From the NCBI GenBank assembly GCA_965229565.1, contig OZ245888.1:496001-560000 (forward strand): a stretch of 64,000 nt of DNA. Reading direction: 5' to 3'. The translations under genes and the position numbers were made by a program. Origin of the DNA: JANQNX01 sp040217095. GTDB taxonomy: Bacteria > Pseudomonadota > Gammaproteobacteria > Eutrophobiales > Eutrophobiaceae. How positions within the stretch are numbered: the first letter of the stretch is position 1; each line of letters begins with the position of its first letter. The notes beneath the pieces are model-generated. The model worked only from the letters and a program-made list of their open reading frames with translations, had not been told where the DNA came from and did no database searches. This document shows, one piece after another, positions 16,775-25,088 of the stretch.

Positions 16775-18861
16775 CCGCAGAAGTGCTCAAGCAGGCTTTG
16801 CTGGGCCGAACGCGGCTTGGCACTGCTGCCCGGCTTGGCCTGGCGATAGTTACCATCAGCCTGCAGGATCCAGGCCTGGGTATTGTCAGAAAGATAATTC
16901 ATTAACCCCAGCTTGATAACCTGATCGCGTGGCCGTTTTTCCTCTATTGGAAAACAGGCCTCGATACGATGAAACAGGTTACGCGGCATCCAGTCCGCAC
17001 TGGCGCAATACAACCGGGGCTTACCGTCATTATGAAAATAATAAATACGGGTATGTTCCAGAAAGCGACCGATAATCGAACGTACGTGTATATTGTCCGA
17101 GATACCTTTTATGCCGGGTCGCAGGCAGCAAATGCCACGGATAATCAGGTCTATTTTTACACCTGCCATAGAAGCCTCGTATAAAGCCCTGATGATCTCC
17201 GGGTCCACCAGCGCATTCATCTTGGCAATAATACGTGCTTCCTTGCCCGCGCTGGCATTATCCGTTTCCTGCTTGATGTATGACAGTATGGTTTTGTGCA
17301 GCGTGAATGGTGATTGCAACAACTTCTTTAGTTTGCTCGCTCGACCCAGCCCGGTCATCTGGTGAAATAACTTGTTTACATCCTCGCCCACTGCCTGGTC
17401 GGCGGTTAATAATCCGTAGTCTGTATATAGTCGCGCAGTACGGGCATGATAATTACCCGTGCCAAGGTGCACATAGCGACGTAACGAGCGTCCTTCTCTA
17501 CGCACCACCATGATCATCTTCGCATGCGTCTTGTATCCAACCACGCCATACACGACATGCGCACCTGCTTCCTGCAGATCACTTGCCAGCTCGATATTGG
17601 CTTCTTCATCGAAACGCGCACGTAGTTCGATAACCACCGTCACTTCCTTGCCCGCCCTGGCGGCATCCATCAATGCCTTGACCACCGCCGAGTCGTCACC
17701 GGTCCGGTAAAGGGTTTGCTTGATCGATAACACGTCCGGATCATTTGCCGCCTGTTTCAGAAAATCGATCACCGGCGCAAATGACTGGAAAGGATGGTGC
17801 AGCAAAATATCGCCGTTATGTAGCGTATCGAAAATATTGGTGGTCTTAATCAACCTCGGCGGCAAGTCCGGTGTAAAACCGGAGTAGGTCAGGTCCGGCC
17901 TGTCGACCAGGTCAATGATCTGCATCAGACGGTTCAGGTTTACCGGCCCGTTGACCTGGTACAGGGCGTCTGCTGTTAGTTTGAATTGATCCAGTAGAAA
18001 CTGGCTGATCTCGCCAGGGCAATTGTCCGCGACTTCAAGCCTGACTGCATCATTATAGCGACGACTCGGCAGTTCACCCTCCAGTGCACGTAACAGGTCA
18101 TCCACTTCTTCATCATCAACAAACAGGTCACTGTTACGGGTCACCTTGAACTGGTAGCAACCCTTCACTTCCATACCGGGAAACAGTTCACTGACGTTGG
18201 CATGGATCACCGACGACAACAGGATAAAATCATGTGTACGCCCGGACATCTCCTTGGGCACCTCTATCACACGGGGCAGCGAGCGCGGTGCCTGCACGAT
18301 GGCAAAGCCGCTATCACGGCCAAAGGCATCCTTGCCCTCAAGCGAAACGATAAAGTACAGGTTCTTGTTCAACACCCTGGGAAATGGATGGGCCGGGTCG
18401 AGACCAATTGGACTCAGCACGGGTAATAATTCCCGGTTAAAGTAACGCTTTACCCACCGGGTCAGCTTTGGCTTCCATTGTGCGCGACGTAAGATGAGAA
18501 TGTGTTGCTTGGCCAGTTCCGGTATCAATACGTTATTCAGAATATCGTATTGCTCGATCACAAACTCGTGTGCAATCTCGCTGATTTTTTTTAACACCTC
18601 TACCGGCGTCATGTTGTCTTCACCGGTCTGTACCGAGCCGTATTTCACCTGCTGTGCCAGGCCGGCAACACGGATCTCAAAAAACTCATCCAGGTTGGTG
18701 CTGGCAATGCAGAGAAAGCGCAGACGCTCAAGTAACGGGGTGCGCTCATCCTTGGCCTGGGCAAATACCCTGCGATTAAACTCAAGCAGGCTGAGCTCCC
18801 GGTTGATATAGAGCTCCGGCAGCTTCAGGTTTATCGCATCTGTTTCAGGATTCTTTGTCAT
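16771..18861 (-). CDS. ppk1: Polyphosphate kinase 1
   Basis: Ppk1 makes polyphosphate from ATP at the membrane. The 696 residues match the family. The N-terminal domain starts YINRELSLLEFNRRVFAQA. The first catalytic His is in GVVGYKTHAKMIMVVRR and the second in RIYYFHNDGKPRLYCASADW, with FDEEANIELASDL and RYVHLGTGNYHARTARLYTD between. All kinase motifs are intact. It is downstream of phoU on the same strand, separated by 132 bp that hold a terminator-like hairpin, so it probably has its own promoter; I saw no clear Pho box before it. Confidence 0.97.
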   Translation of the reverse strand: MTKNPETDAINLKLPELYINRELSLLEFNRRVFAQAKDERTPLLERLRFLCIASTNLDEFFEIRVAGLAQQVKYGSVQTGEDNMTPVEVLKKISEIAHEFVIEQYDILNNVLIPELAKQHILILRRAQWKPKLTRWVKRYFNRELLPVLSPIGLDPAHPFPRVLNKNLYFIVSLEGKDAFGRDSGFAIVQAPRSLPRVIEVPKEMSGRTHDFILLSSVIHANVSELFPGMEVKGCYQFKVTRNSDLFVDDEEVDDLLRALEGELPSRRYNDAVRLEVADNCPGEISQFLLDQFKLTADALYQVNGPVNLNRLMQIIDLVDRPDLTYSGFTPDLPPRLIKTTNIFDTLHNGDILLHHPFQSFAPVIDFLKQAANDPDVLSIKQTLYRTGDDSAVVKALMDAARAGKEVTVVIELRARFDEEANIELASDLQEAGAHVVYGVVGYKTHAKMIMVVRREGRSLRRYVHLGTGNYHARTARLYTDYGLLTADQAVGEDVNKLFHQMTGLGRASKLKKLLQSPFTLHKTILSYIKQETDNASAGKEARIIAKMNALVDPEIIRALYEASMAGVKIDLIIRGICCLRPGIKGISDNIHVRSIIGRFLEHTRIYYFHNDGKPRLYCASADWMPRNLFHRIEACFPIEEKRPRDQVIKLGLMNYLSDNTQAWILQADGNYRQAKPGSSAKPRSAQQSLLEHFCG

Positions 18862-18956
18862 ACAGTACTGGTTTCAATTTTGCCGTGCCCGGAAGATAGG
18901 TTATTCCATTATAAGGGGCTAACGCTGACATTGCTGCCGTTAATCAGGCACAGCAG

Positions 18957-18986
18957 AAAAGAAAAGTAGTGGCAGTCTTACTGCCA
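18957..18986 (-). terminator. Terminator-like hairpin after phoU
   Basis: TGGCAG (18970-18975) and CTGCCA (18981-18986) form a 6-bp stem with a 5-base loop. On the minus strand it is followed by CTACTTTTCTTTTC. The T-run is interrupted, so strength is uncertain. Confidence 0.45.
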
Positions 18987-18993
18987 TGCCATA

Positions 18994-19719
18994 TCAATCG
19001 TCCTGATTGACGATTTCGCGTTCTACCTTATCAAGACTGACGTGACGCACATCAACACCTTCAACAAGGTAAATAATATATTCGCAGATATTGCGGGCAT
19101 GGTCGCCAATGCGTTCCAGCGCCCTGACCACCCAGACCGCGTCCAGTGCCCCGGAAATATTTCTGGCATCTTCCATCATATAGGTAATCAATTCACGCAT
19201 GATAGCAGCGTATTGATCATCTGATTCAGGTTCCTTGTTGGCCACAGCCAACGCACTCTTGGAGTCCATACGCGCGAATGCATCCAGTGCATCGTGCAGC
19301 ATGTGGGTTACCAGTGTGCCCATGGCCTTGATGCTTATATAATAGGCTTTAGGGCCCGAATGTTTTTCTGTCAGGTCAAGCCCGCGCTTGGCAATCTTCT
19401 GGGCCTCGTCACCTATGCGTTCCAGGTCGGTGATGGTCTTGGTTATTGCCATGATCAAACGCAGGTCGGTTGCCGCTGGCTGTCTTCTTGCCAGAATACG
19501 TGTGCACGACTGGTCGATTTGCACCTCGTAGGTATTCACCTTTATCTCGGTATCAATTACCCCGGTAGCCAGGGAGATATCACCCTCAAGCAGTGAATCG
19601 AGGGCGTTTATCAACTGCTCTTCAGCCAACCCGCCCATGGCCAACACTTCACCGAGTACGTTCTGCAACTCATCATCGAACTGCTTCGAGATATGTTGTT
19701 TCTTGAAATTTGTATTCAT
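18994..19719 (-). CDS. phoU: Phosphate transport regulator PhoU
   Basis: PhoU links the Pst transporter to PhoR and keeps the Pho regulon off when phosphate is plentiful. Two three-helix PhoU repeats are seen, each with a metal-site helix: LERIGDEAQKIAKRGL in the first and LERIGDHARNICEYIIYL in the second. I chose the ATG at 19719 (241 residues, MNTNFKKQHIS) because a GGAGATAG ribosome site lies just upstream; a TTG 11 codons earlier overlaps the pstB stop but lacks support. It is last in the pstC-pstA-pstB-phoU operon. Confidence 0.95.
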   Translation of the reverse strand: MNTNFKKQHISKQFDDELQNVLGEVLAMGGLAEEQLINALDSLLEGDISLATGVIDTEIKVNTYEVQIDQSCTRILARRQPAATDLRLIMAITKTITDLERIGDEAQKIAKRGLDLTEKHSGPKAYYISIKAMGTLVTHMLHDALDAFARMDSKSALAVANKEPESDDQYAAIMRELITYMMEDARNISGALDAVWVVRALERIGDHARNICEYIIYLVEGVDVRHVSLDKVEREIVNQDD

Positions 19720-19748
19720 TGCACTATCTCCATGAGCATCAGAACGAA

Positions 19749-20645
19749 TCAACCATAACGACCGGTAATATAATCTTCAGTCATCTTTTCGGCGGGGTTG
19801 GTAAACAAGGTGCTGGTATCAGTGAACTCGATCAGCTTGCCGAGATACATGTAAGCGGTGTAATCCGAAACGCGGGCAGCCTGTTGCATGTTGTGTGTCA
19901 CGATGACGATCGTGAATTTCTCTTTTAACTCGTAGATCAGTTCCTCGATCTTGAGTGTGGATATGGGATCCAGTGCCGAGGCAGGTTCATCGAGCAAAAT
20001 TATTTCAGGTTCAATGGCAATCGCCCTGGCAATCACCAATCGTTGCTGCTGTCCACCGGACAAACCCATTGCCAGGTCATCGAGGCGGTCCTTGACCTCA
20101 TCCCACAGTGCTGCGCCTTTCAGAGACTTCTCTACAACCGCATCGAGGGTCCTGCGATCGTTAACACCCTGGATACGCAGCCCATAGGCTACGTTTTCGT
20201 AAATTGATTTTGGAAACGGGTTTGGTTTCTGGAATACCATGCCAACGCGGCGACGCAATTCGGCCACGTTGATCGACTTATCAAATATATCCTGACCATC
20301 GATCTTGATTTCACCATTCACGCTGACCGTATCTATCAGGTCATTCATACGGTTAAAACAGCGCAGCAGGGTTGACTTGCCGCAGCCGCTGGGGCCGATA
20401 AAAGCCGTAACCTTTTTCTCGGGGATAACCATGTTGATATCTTGCAGGGCCTGGTCCTGGCCATAGAAAAGATTAAAGTTATTCACCTCAATACAGATTT
20501 TCTCTTCGGCAAGATCAGACTTATTGTCACTTCCGCTGACAATTCCACCCAGATTCATCGCATGTGTCGGTGTCGAATCAGTATTTTCGCTCACTGCCTC
20601 TTCTCCAGTATCTTCTTCTAGCATATTAGCCTTGTTCTGCTGCAC
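19749..20645 (-). CDS. pstB: Phosphate ABC transporter ATP-binding protein PstB
   Basis: PstB powers high-affinity phosphate import. The ABC signatures are complete: Walker A GPSGCGKSTLLRCFN, the Q-loop MVFQKPNPFPKS, signature LSGGQQQRLVIARAIA and Walker B IILLDEPASALDP. The start is the GTG at 20645, inside the pstA end (20-bp overlap), with a GAGGGAGA ribosome site. The 298 residues include an acidic N-terminal extension of about 50 residues (EEDTGEEAVSENTDS) before the ABC core; E. coli PstB has 257. A second start seven codons on (ATG at 20624) is possible. Confidence 0.95.
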   Translation of the reverse strand: MQQNKANMLEEDTGEEAVSENTDSTPTHAMNLGGIVSGSDNKSDLAEEKICIEVNNFNLFYGQDQALQDINMVIPEKKVTAFIGPSGCGKSTLLRCFNRMNDLIDTVSVNGEIKIDGQDIFDKSINVAELRRRVGMVFQKPNPFPKSIYENVAYGLRIQGVNDRRTLDAVVEKSLKGAALWDEVKDRLDDLAMGLSGGQQQRLVIARAIAIEPEIILLDEPASALDPISTLKIEELIYELKEKFTIVIVTHNMQQAARVSDYTAYMYLGKLIEFTDTSTLFTNPAEKMTEDYITGRYG

Positions 20646-22290
20646 GGTATTTCTCCCTCAAACTATTTCGAATACGAATGGCAGTCAGGTTAAGCACTAT
20701 GATCAGTATAACCAGTAACAGTGCCGTTGCGTAAACCAGCGGCCTCGCTGCCTCAACATTTGGACTCTGAAAACCGACGTCATAAATGTGAAAACCGAGA
20801 TGCATGAATTTTCTGTCCAGGTGTAAAAACGGCGCATTGAGATCCAGCGGCAATGACGGTGCAAGTTTCACCACGCCTACCAGCATCAGTGGTGCTACCT
20901 CGCCCGCGGCCCTGGCCACAGCAAGGATCAGCCCGGTAATCATGGCCGAGGCTGTCATGGGAAGCACAGTACGCCACATGGTTTCGGCCTTGGTCGCACC
21001 CAGTGCCAGGCTGCCTTCACGTATGGCACGGGGCACACGTGACAGGCCTTCTTCCGTCGCTACAATAACCACGGGCACCGTCAGGATGGCCAGCGTCAGG
21101 GAGGCCCACATCAGGCCCGGGGTACCAAATGTCGGTGCCGGCAGGGACTCCTTGTAGAAAAGCTGGTCGATATTGCCCCCCAGGAAATAGACAAAGAAAC
21201 CCAGGCCAAACACCCCGTAGACTACCGAGGGCACACCAGCCAGGTTATTCACGGCAATGCGCACCAGTCGGGTAAAAGGACCCTGCTTGGCATACTCGCG
21301 CAGGTACACGGCTGCAACCACGCCAAACGGTGTAACCATGATTGACATGATGATAACCATCATCACCGTGCCGAAGATAGCAGGAAAAATACCGCCTTCT
21401 GTATTAGCTTCGCGTGGTTCATCAGACAGAAATTCCCACAACTTTTCAAAATAAAAACCCAGTTTTTGCATGACGCCCATGCTGTTCGGGCGGTAGGCCC
21501 TGACTACAGTGGCAAACCTGGATTTTTTCTCATTGCCGCCGGCGAGGGTTACGGTAAACGTGGGTTTCTCCAGTTCTTCGTATAGCGCGGCCAGCTGATC
21601 CGTGTAACTGTTGTATTCATCCTGTAAGGCCTGGCGCTCGGCATCGAGTTCGGCCACGGCTGCCTCGGTCTTGTCACCTTTCAATTCCAGCCCGCGCTCT
21701 TTCAGTCGCAGGCGCTCCATCTTGTAGTTGATACCGCCAATCAGGTTTTTTTCAATATGTCGTATCTCTGCAAAGATCTCGTTACTGCGATCAACCGTCT
21801 CCTTGAAGACCGGCCATAGTCTTTCAGTATCGGTGACTGTTTCATTTTCAAGCGCTATCGATTTAATGGTGCCATGCAGGTTACCCCATTCCCGGCGCTC
21901 TATAATGGTGGCGTCTTCGGGATACCTTTCGTTTTTGATACCTGCCCCCAGGACCCATCGAAAATCAAGTCCGTACACATCTCGGTTGCCGGTCTTGATG
22001 AGATAGCGCGTAACAGGATCTACATCATAAGAGATATTACCGACCCGGGTACGCGACACCGTCTCTTCATCGACATACTCACCCATCAGGGTGACAGGGG
22101 CGGCATCGGGTTCAGGATAATAGTCGAACACGGCAATATTAGCCGGCCAGAAGTGCCCCAATCCCCTGGAGGCGATCAGGATAATCAATGCCACAACCAT
22201 GGTAACGGAAACAGTAACAGCCCCGGCGTTTAACCAGATATAGGGCTTACCCGATGCGAACCAGTTTTTAAGTGATGAACTCATAATCAT
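20626..22290 (-). CDS. pstA: Phosphate ABC transporter permease PstA, long form
   Basis: PstA is one of two membrane subunits of the phosphate importer. At 554 residues it is almost twice the E. coli protein (296). After a first membrane helix (about 19-41) comes a periplasmic insert of about 250 residues with a charged coiled-coil stretch (about 165-245, rich in E, K, L and R). The permease core begins near 295 (IFPAIFGTVMMVIIMSIMVT) and carries the coupling motif EGSLALGATKAETMWRTVLP. Long PstA forms are known in gammaproteobacteria; the role of the insert is not known to me. Its start overlaps pstC by 4 bp (ATGA). Confidence 0.94.
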   Translation of the reverse strand: MIMSSSLKNWFASGKPYIWLNAGAVTVSVTMVVALIILIASRGLGHFWPANIAVFDYYPEPDAAPVTLMGEYVDEETVSRTRVGNISYDVDPVTRYLIKTGNRDVYGLDFRWVLGAGIKNERYPEDATIIERREWGNLHGTIKSIALENETVTDTERLWPVFKETVDRSNEIFAEIRHIEKNLIGGINYKMERLRLKERGLELKGDKTEAAVAELDAERQALQDEYNSYTDQLAALYEELEKPTFTVTLAGGNEKKSRFATVVRAYRPNSMGVMQKLGFYFEKLWEFLSDEPREANTEGGIFPAIFGTVMMVIIMSIMVTPFGVVAAVYLREYAKQGPFTRLVRIAVNNLAGVPSVVYGVFGLGFFVYFLGGNIDQLFYKESLPAPTFGTPGLMWASLTLAILTVPVVIVATEEGLSRVPRAIREGSLALGATKAETMWRTVLPMTASAMITGLILAVARAAGEVAPLMLVGVVKLAPSLPLDLNAPFLHLDRKFMHLGFHIYDVGFQSPNVEAARPLVYATALLLVILIIVLNLTAIRIRNSLREKYRAAEQG

Positions 22291-24572
22291 AGTGAACTGT
22301 ATTTTCTTCTCAGGCGCTGACGTACCACTTCAGCCACCGTGTTAAAACAGAATGTCGCGATAAACAGGACCAGGCCAGCCAGGAATAATATACGATAGTG
22401 AGTACTCCCTACCTCGGATTCCGGCATCTCAACCGCAATATTGGCCGACAGGGCACGGAAACCCTGGAAGATATTCCAGTCCATGATGGCCGTGTTACCG
22501 GTGGCCATGACGACGATCATGGTCTCACCAACGGCGCGACCAAGCCCAATCATGACGGCAGAAAAGATACCTGGGCTGGCAGTTAACAGGACCACCCGTA
22601 CCATGGTCTGCCACGAGGTCGCACCCAGTGCCAGTGAGCCCGTGGTCAGGTGCTTGGGCACACTGTAGACCGCGTCCTCGCTGATGGAAAAGATAGTGGG
22701 AATCACGGCAAAACCCATGGCAAAGCCGACCACCATGGAGTTGCGCTGGTCGTAGGTGATACCCAGTTCGGTGCTGAGCCACAGCGGCATGTTACCGCCA
22801 AAAAAAGTGTTTTCTACAGGCACACTTAACTGGATCGCGATAATCGAGGAAATGATCACAACCGGGACCAGTAGCGCGGCCTCCCAGCCTTCCGGCACCT
22901 GGTGCTTGAGCTTTTCCGGCAGGAATTCCCAGGCGGCAGCGGCAAGAATGACTGACAGTGGTACGAGCAGCAGCAGCATAAACGTGCCAGGCAAATGTTT
23001 CTCGACAAAGGGCGCCAGCCAGAGACCAGCGAGGAAGCCGAGAATAACGGTTGGCAAGGCCTCCATGATCTCAATCGTCGGCTTTACGACCTGGCGCATT
23101 TTTGGTGCCATAAAATAGGCGGTATACATCGCACCCAGGATCGCGAGCGGCATGGCGATCAGCATGGCATAGAAAGCGGCTTTCAAGGTGCCAAACGCCA
23201 GCGGCGCCAGGCTAAACTTCGGCTCAAAGACACTATCGGCCGATGATGATTGCCAGATATATTCGGGCTCGGCGCGGCTTTCGTACCAGACCTTGCCCCA
23301 GATAGCTGACCAGGAAATCTCGGGATGTTCATTATGAACATGGTAATAATGTAATTTCCCGTCAGCGGCCTTGGTTAAGGCGGCGTTGGCGCGTGGTGCA
23401 ATGGTTACCATTTCAAGCGCGCCATGCTCAAGCTGTTCGTGAAAGACGGTCCTGTGTGCGGTGGTGTGGTAGATGGCAATATCACCAGCCTCGTCGATGG
23501 CCAGAAATGCCTTCCTGAAATATTCAGGTTTTATGGATACAATCGGGCTGGTTTGGTCAGTAAATGCACGCACCTTTTGCAGCGTATAGTTATTGTTCTC
23601 ATCCCTGACCGGAAACCACTGGGCAATTCGTCCGGTTGAGTCGCCTACGAGGATAGAAATACCGCCGGCAAGGAATTCCATGGCAGTGATCCGTTTATTA
23701 CCGGAAACGGCCTGTACTTTTTGTACCAGCGTCGGTTTTGCGACCTTGGTTATATCGTAGAAATGGATGTGGCCACTGGTATCGGCGGCATACAGATCGC
23801 GCTGATCAACATCTATACGCAGCGATACCAGTTCGGTCGTATCCAGCAGGATTTCTCCTGTTTTTCGAACCAGTTCGACCTCATCACTGAGGAACGACTC
23901 TTCCCTGACAATTTGCAGCAGATGTATAGTGGCATCATTCGACTTGGCCGCGATAGTAGCTTTTTCTCCATCGTGTTGAATACTCAGGTATTCAACGGGG
24001 GCGCCGCTTTCTATTACTTCAAGAGGTGTTTCACCAAAAGGGAAAAACAGGCCAGGCGTTATCAGGCGTTCATTATCCGGGTAGGTGACCTTATAGGTGT
24101 GTTTAAACATCAACACGCTGCCATTTGAGAGGCCAACGGCCAGCATTTGCTGTGGTAAATCACCGTAGGAGAACGAGGTGATCTCTGTTCCAGCCGGAAC
24201 AGGTAACTGGAAGCTATCCCTGATATCACCGGAAGCCGCGGTAAAGAAAATTACTTCTCCCTGCTGCGTTACTCTTAAGCCGATTTCATGTTGCTCCTCC
24301 ATGGCATAGTGCAGGCTTTTCTTGTCGGCGCCGCCTGGTACTGTATAACTGCTGATTGCTTCCATCTCGGCACCCTTGAACATGGGCAACACGACATAAA
24401 ACAGGTAGAAGGCAATCAAAACGATCGCGATGATGACGCCAACACCGCCAAACGTCATCAGGTAACGGGTCAATACGTCCTTGATATTACGCATATTTCT
24501 ATGCGATCTGGCTTTCGTGGAATTGAAGTCTGGCAGTACGGATTCCGTAACGCTTGTTTCTGTTTCGCTCAT
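22287..24572 (-). CDS. pstC: Phosphate ABC transporter permease PstC, long form
   Basis: PstC pairs with PstA to form the phosphate channel. The 761 residues are more than double the E. coli length (319). One membrane helix (about 39-61) is followed by a roughly 400-residue periplasmic region made of repeated beta-strand blocks, which I read as a beta-propeller-like domain (for example RDLYAADTSGHIHFYDI, then ISILVGDSTGRIAQWFPV). The permease core starts near 465 and has the coupling motif TTGSLALGATSWQTMVRVVL. No Shine-Dalgarno is visible before the ATG, and a Pho box begins only 25 bp upstream. It starts the pstC-pstA-pstB-phoU operon. Confidence 0.94.
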   Translation of the reverse strand: MSETETSVTESVLPDFNSTKARSHRNMRNIKDVLTRYLMTFGGVGVIIAIVLIAFYLFYVVLPMFKGAEMEAISSYTVPGGADKKSLHYAMEEQHEIGLRVTQQGEVIFFTAASGDIRDSFQLPVPAGTEITSFSYGDLPQQMLAVGLSNGSVLMFKHTYKVTYPDNERLITPGLFFPFGETPLEVIESGAPVEYLSIQHDGEKATIAAKSNDATIHLLQIVREESFLSDEVELVRKTGEILLDTTELVSLRIDVDQRDLYAADTSGHIHFYDITKVAKPTLVQKVQAVSGNKRITAMEFLAGGISILVGDSTGRIAQWFPVRDENNNYTLQKVRAFTDQTSPIVSIKPEYFRKAFLAIDEAGDIAIYHTTAHRTVFHEQLEHGALEMVTIAPRANAALTKAADGKLHYYHVHNEHPEISWSAIWGKVWYESRAEPEYIWQSSSADSVFEPKFSLAPLAFGTLKAAFYAMLIAMPLAILGAMYTAYFMAPKMRQVVKPTIEIMEALPTVILGFLAGLWLAPFVEKHLPGTFMLLLLVPLSVILAAAAWEFLPEKLKHQVPEGWEAALLVPVVIISSIIAIQLSVPVENTFFGGNMPLWLSTELGITYDQRNSMVVGFAMGFAVIPTIFSISEDAVYSVPKHLTTGSLALGATSWQTMVRVVLLTASPGIFSAVMIGLGRAVGETMIVVMATGNTAIMDWNIFQGFRALSANIAVEMPESEVGSTHYRILFLAGLVLFIATFCFNTVAEVVRQRLRRKYSSL

Positions 24573-24596
24573 GACAGCGCAGTTTAGAGATGGTTT

Positions 24597-24614
24597 ATGA
24601 CAGTTATATGACTA
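24597..24614 (-). promoter_or_regulatory. PhoB box upstream of pstC
   Basis: On the minus strand two 7-base repeats, TAGTCAT and CTGTCAT, are spaced by ATAA, the 11-bp period of PhoB sites (consensus CTGTCAT repeats). Ten bases further is TAAACT (24581-24586), a weak -10. The pstC ATG begins only about 9 bases beyond, so the transcript may have almost no leader. Confidence 0.75.
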
Positions 24615-24746
24615 AAGTAAGAATAATTTGCTGCGGAGCGAAAATCCTGCGGCCCCCGGTTATCAGGCATATCCCCAGGACACACCGCGTCGAGTATCGC
24701 GCCGCAAACGAATCAGATTCCTGATGCACGCCGATCGAGAATATGT

Positions 24747-24959
24747 TCGGCTCTGGCTCCTGCTTCGCTCTACCTCCTGCATCCATGCAGTCGTCCCGGA
24801 CTTCCTCGGCTCTGGCTCCTGCTTCGCTCTAACACCTGCATCCATGCAGGTGTCCCGACATTCTCTACCTCCTACGTCCATGTAGTCGTCCCGGACTTCC
24901 TCGGCTCTGGCTCCTGCTTCGCTCTACCTCCTGCATCCATGCAGTCGTGTCCTCCACGG
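24747..24959. repeat. Array of palindromic repeats in the pstS-pstC gap
   Basis: The 516-bp gap between pstC and pstS holds no gene that I can support. It contains two modules. Module A (26 bases, starting TCGGCTCTGGCTCC) occurs at 24747, 24806 and 24901. Module B (36 bases, centred on the hairpin CTGCATCCATGCAG) occurs four times, at 24770, 24829, 24865 and 24924. Arms differ between copies but stay paired: copy 2 extends to a 10-bp arm (ACACCTGCAT / ATGCAGGTGT), and copy 3 changes both arms (CTACGT / ATGTAG). This looks like a REP/BIME-type element. Open frames across it are low-complexity and not believable. Confidence 0.85.
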
Positions 24960-24982
24960 CATAAGGCCATCCTTGGACATTC

Positions 24983-25010
24983 CCCGGTTTTTTGCTCCTG
25001 CAAAACCGGG
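24983..25010. other. Strong hairpin between repeat array and pstS terminator
   Basis: CCCGGTTTT (24983-24991) pairs with AAAACCGGG (25002-25010); inner TTGC and GCAA can extend the stem. No T-run follows on either strand beyond the stem itself. It could block 3' exonucleases on the pstS message or belong to the repeat array. Confidence 0.5.
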
Positions 25011-25030
25011 ATACATTACGTCCCTGTAAA

Positions 25031-25057
25031 TAAAAAAAAGCCCCGCAAAGCGGGGCT
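25031..25057 (-). terminator. Rho-independent terminator of pstS
   Basis: AGCCCCGC (25039-25046) and GCGGGGCT (25050-25057) form an 8-bp GC-rich stem with an AAA loop; on the minus strand it is followed by eight T. It starts 31 bp after the pstS stop and separates pstS from pstCAB-phoU. Confidence 0.9.
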
Positions 25058-25088
25058 GACGAGTATTCATCAGAAAGGAAAAAAGTAT

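Noticed and set aside
19720..19752. TTG start of phoU overlapping pstB
   Set aside because: The ATG at 19719 has a clear GGAGATAG ribosome site and gives the normal N-terminus.
24604..24881. Short minus-strand open frames rich in Glu, Arg and Ser
   Set aside because: They arise from the repeat array, are low in complexity, and have no ribosome site or recognisable family.
24747..24959. CRISPR array
   Set aside because: Spacing is irregular (59 then 95 bp), the parts between repeats are themselves repeats, and no cas gene is near.
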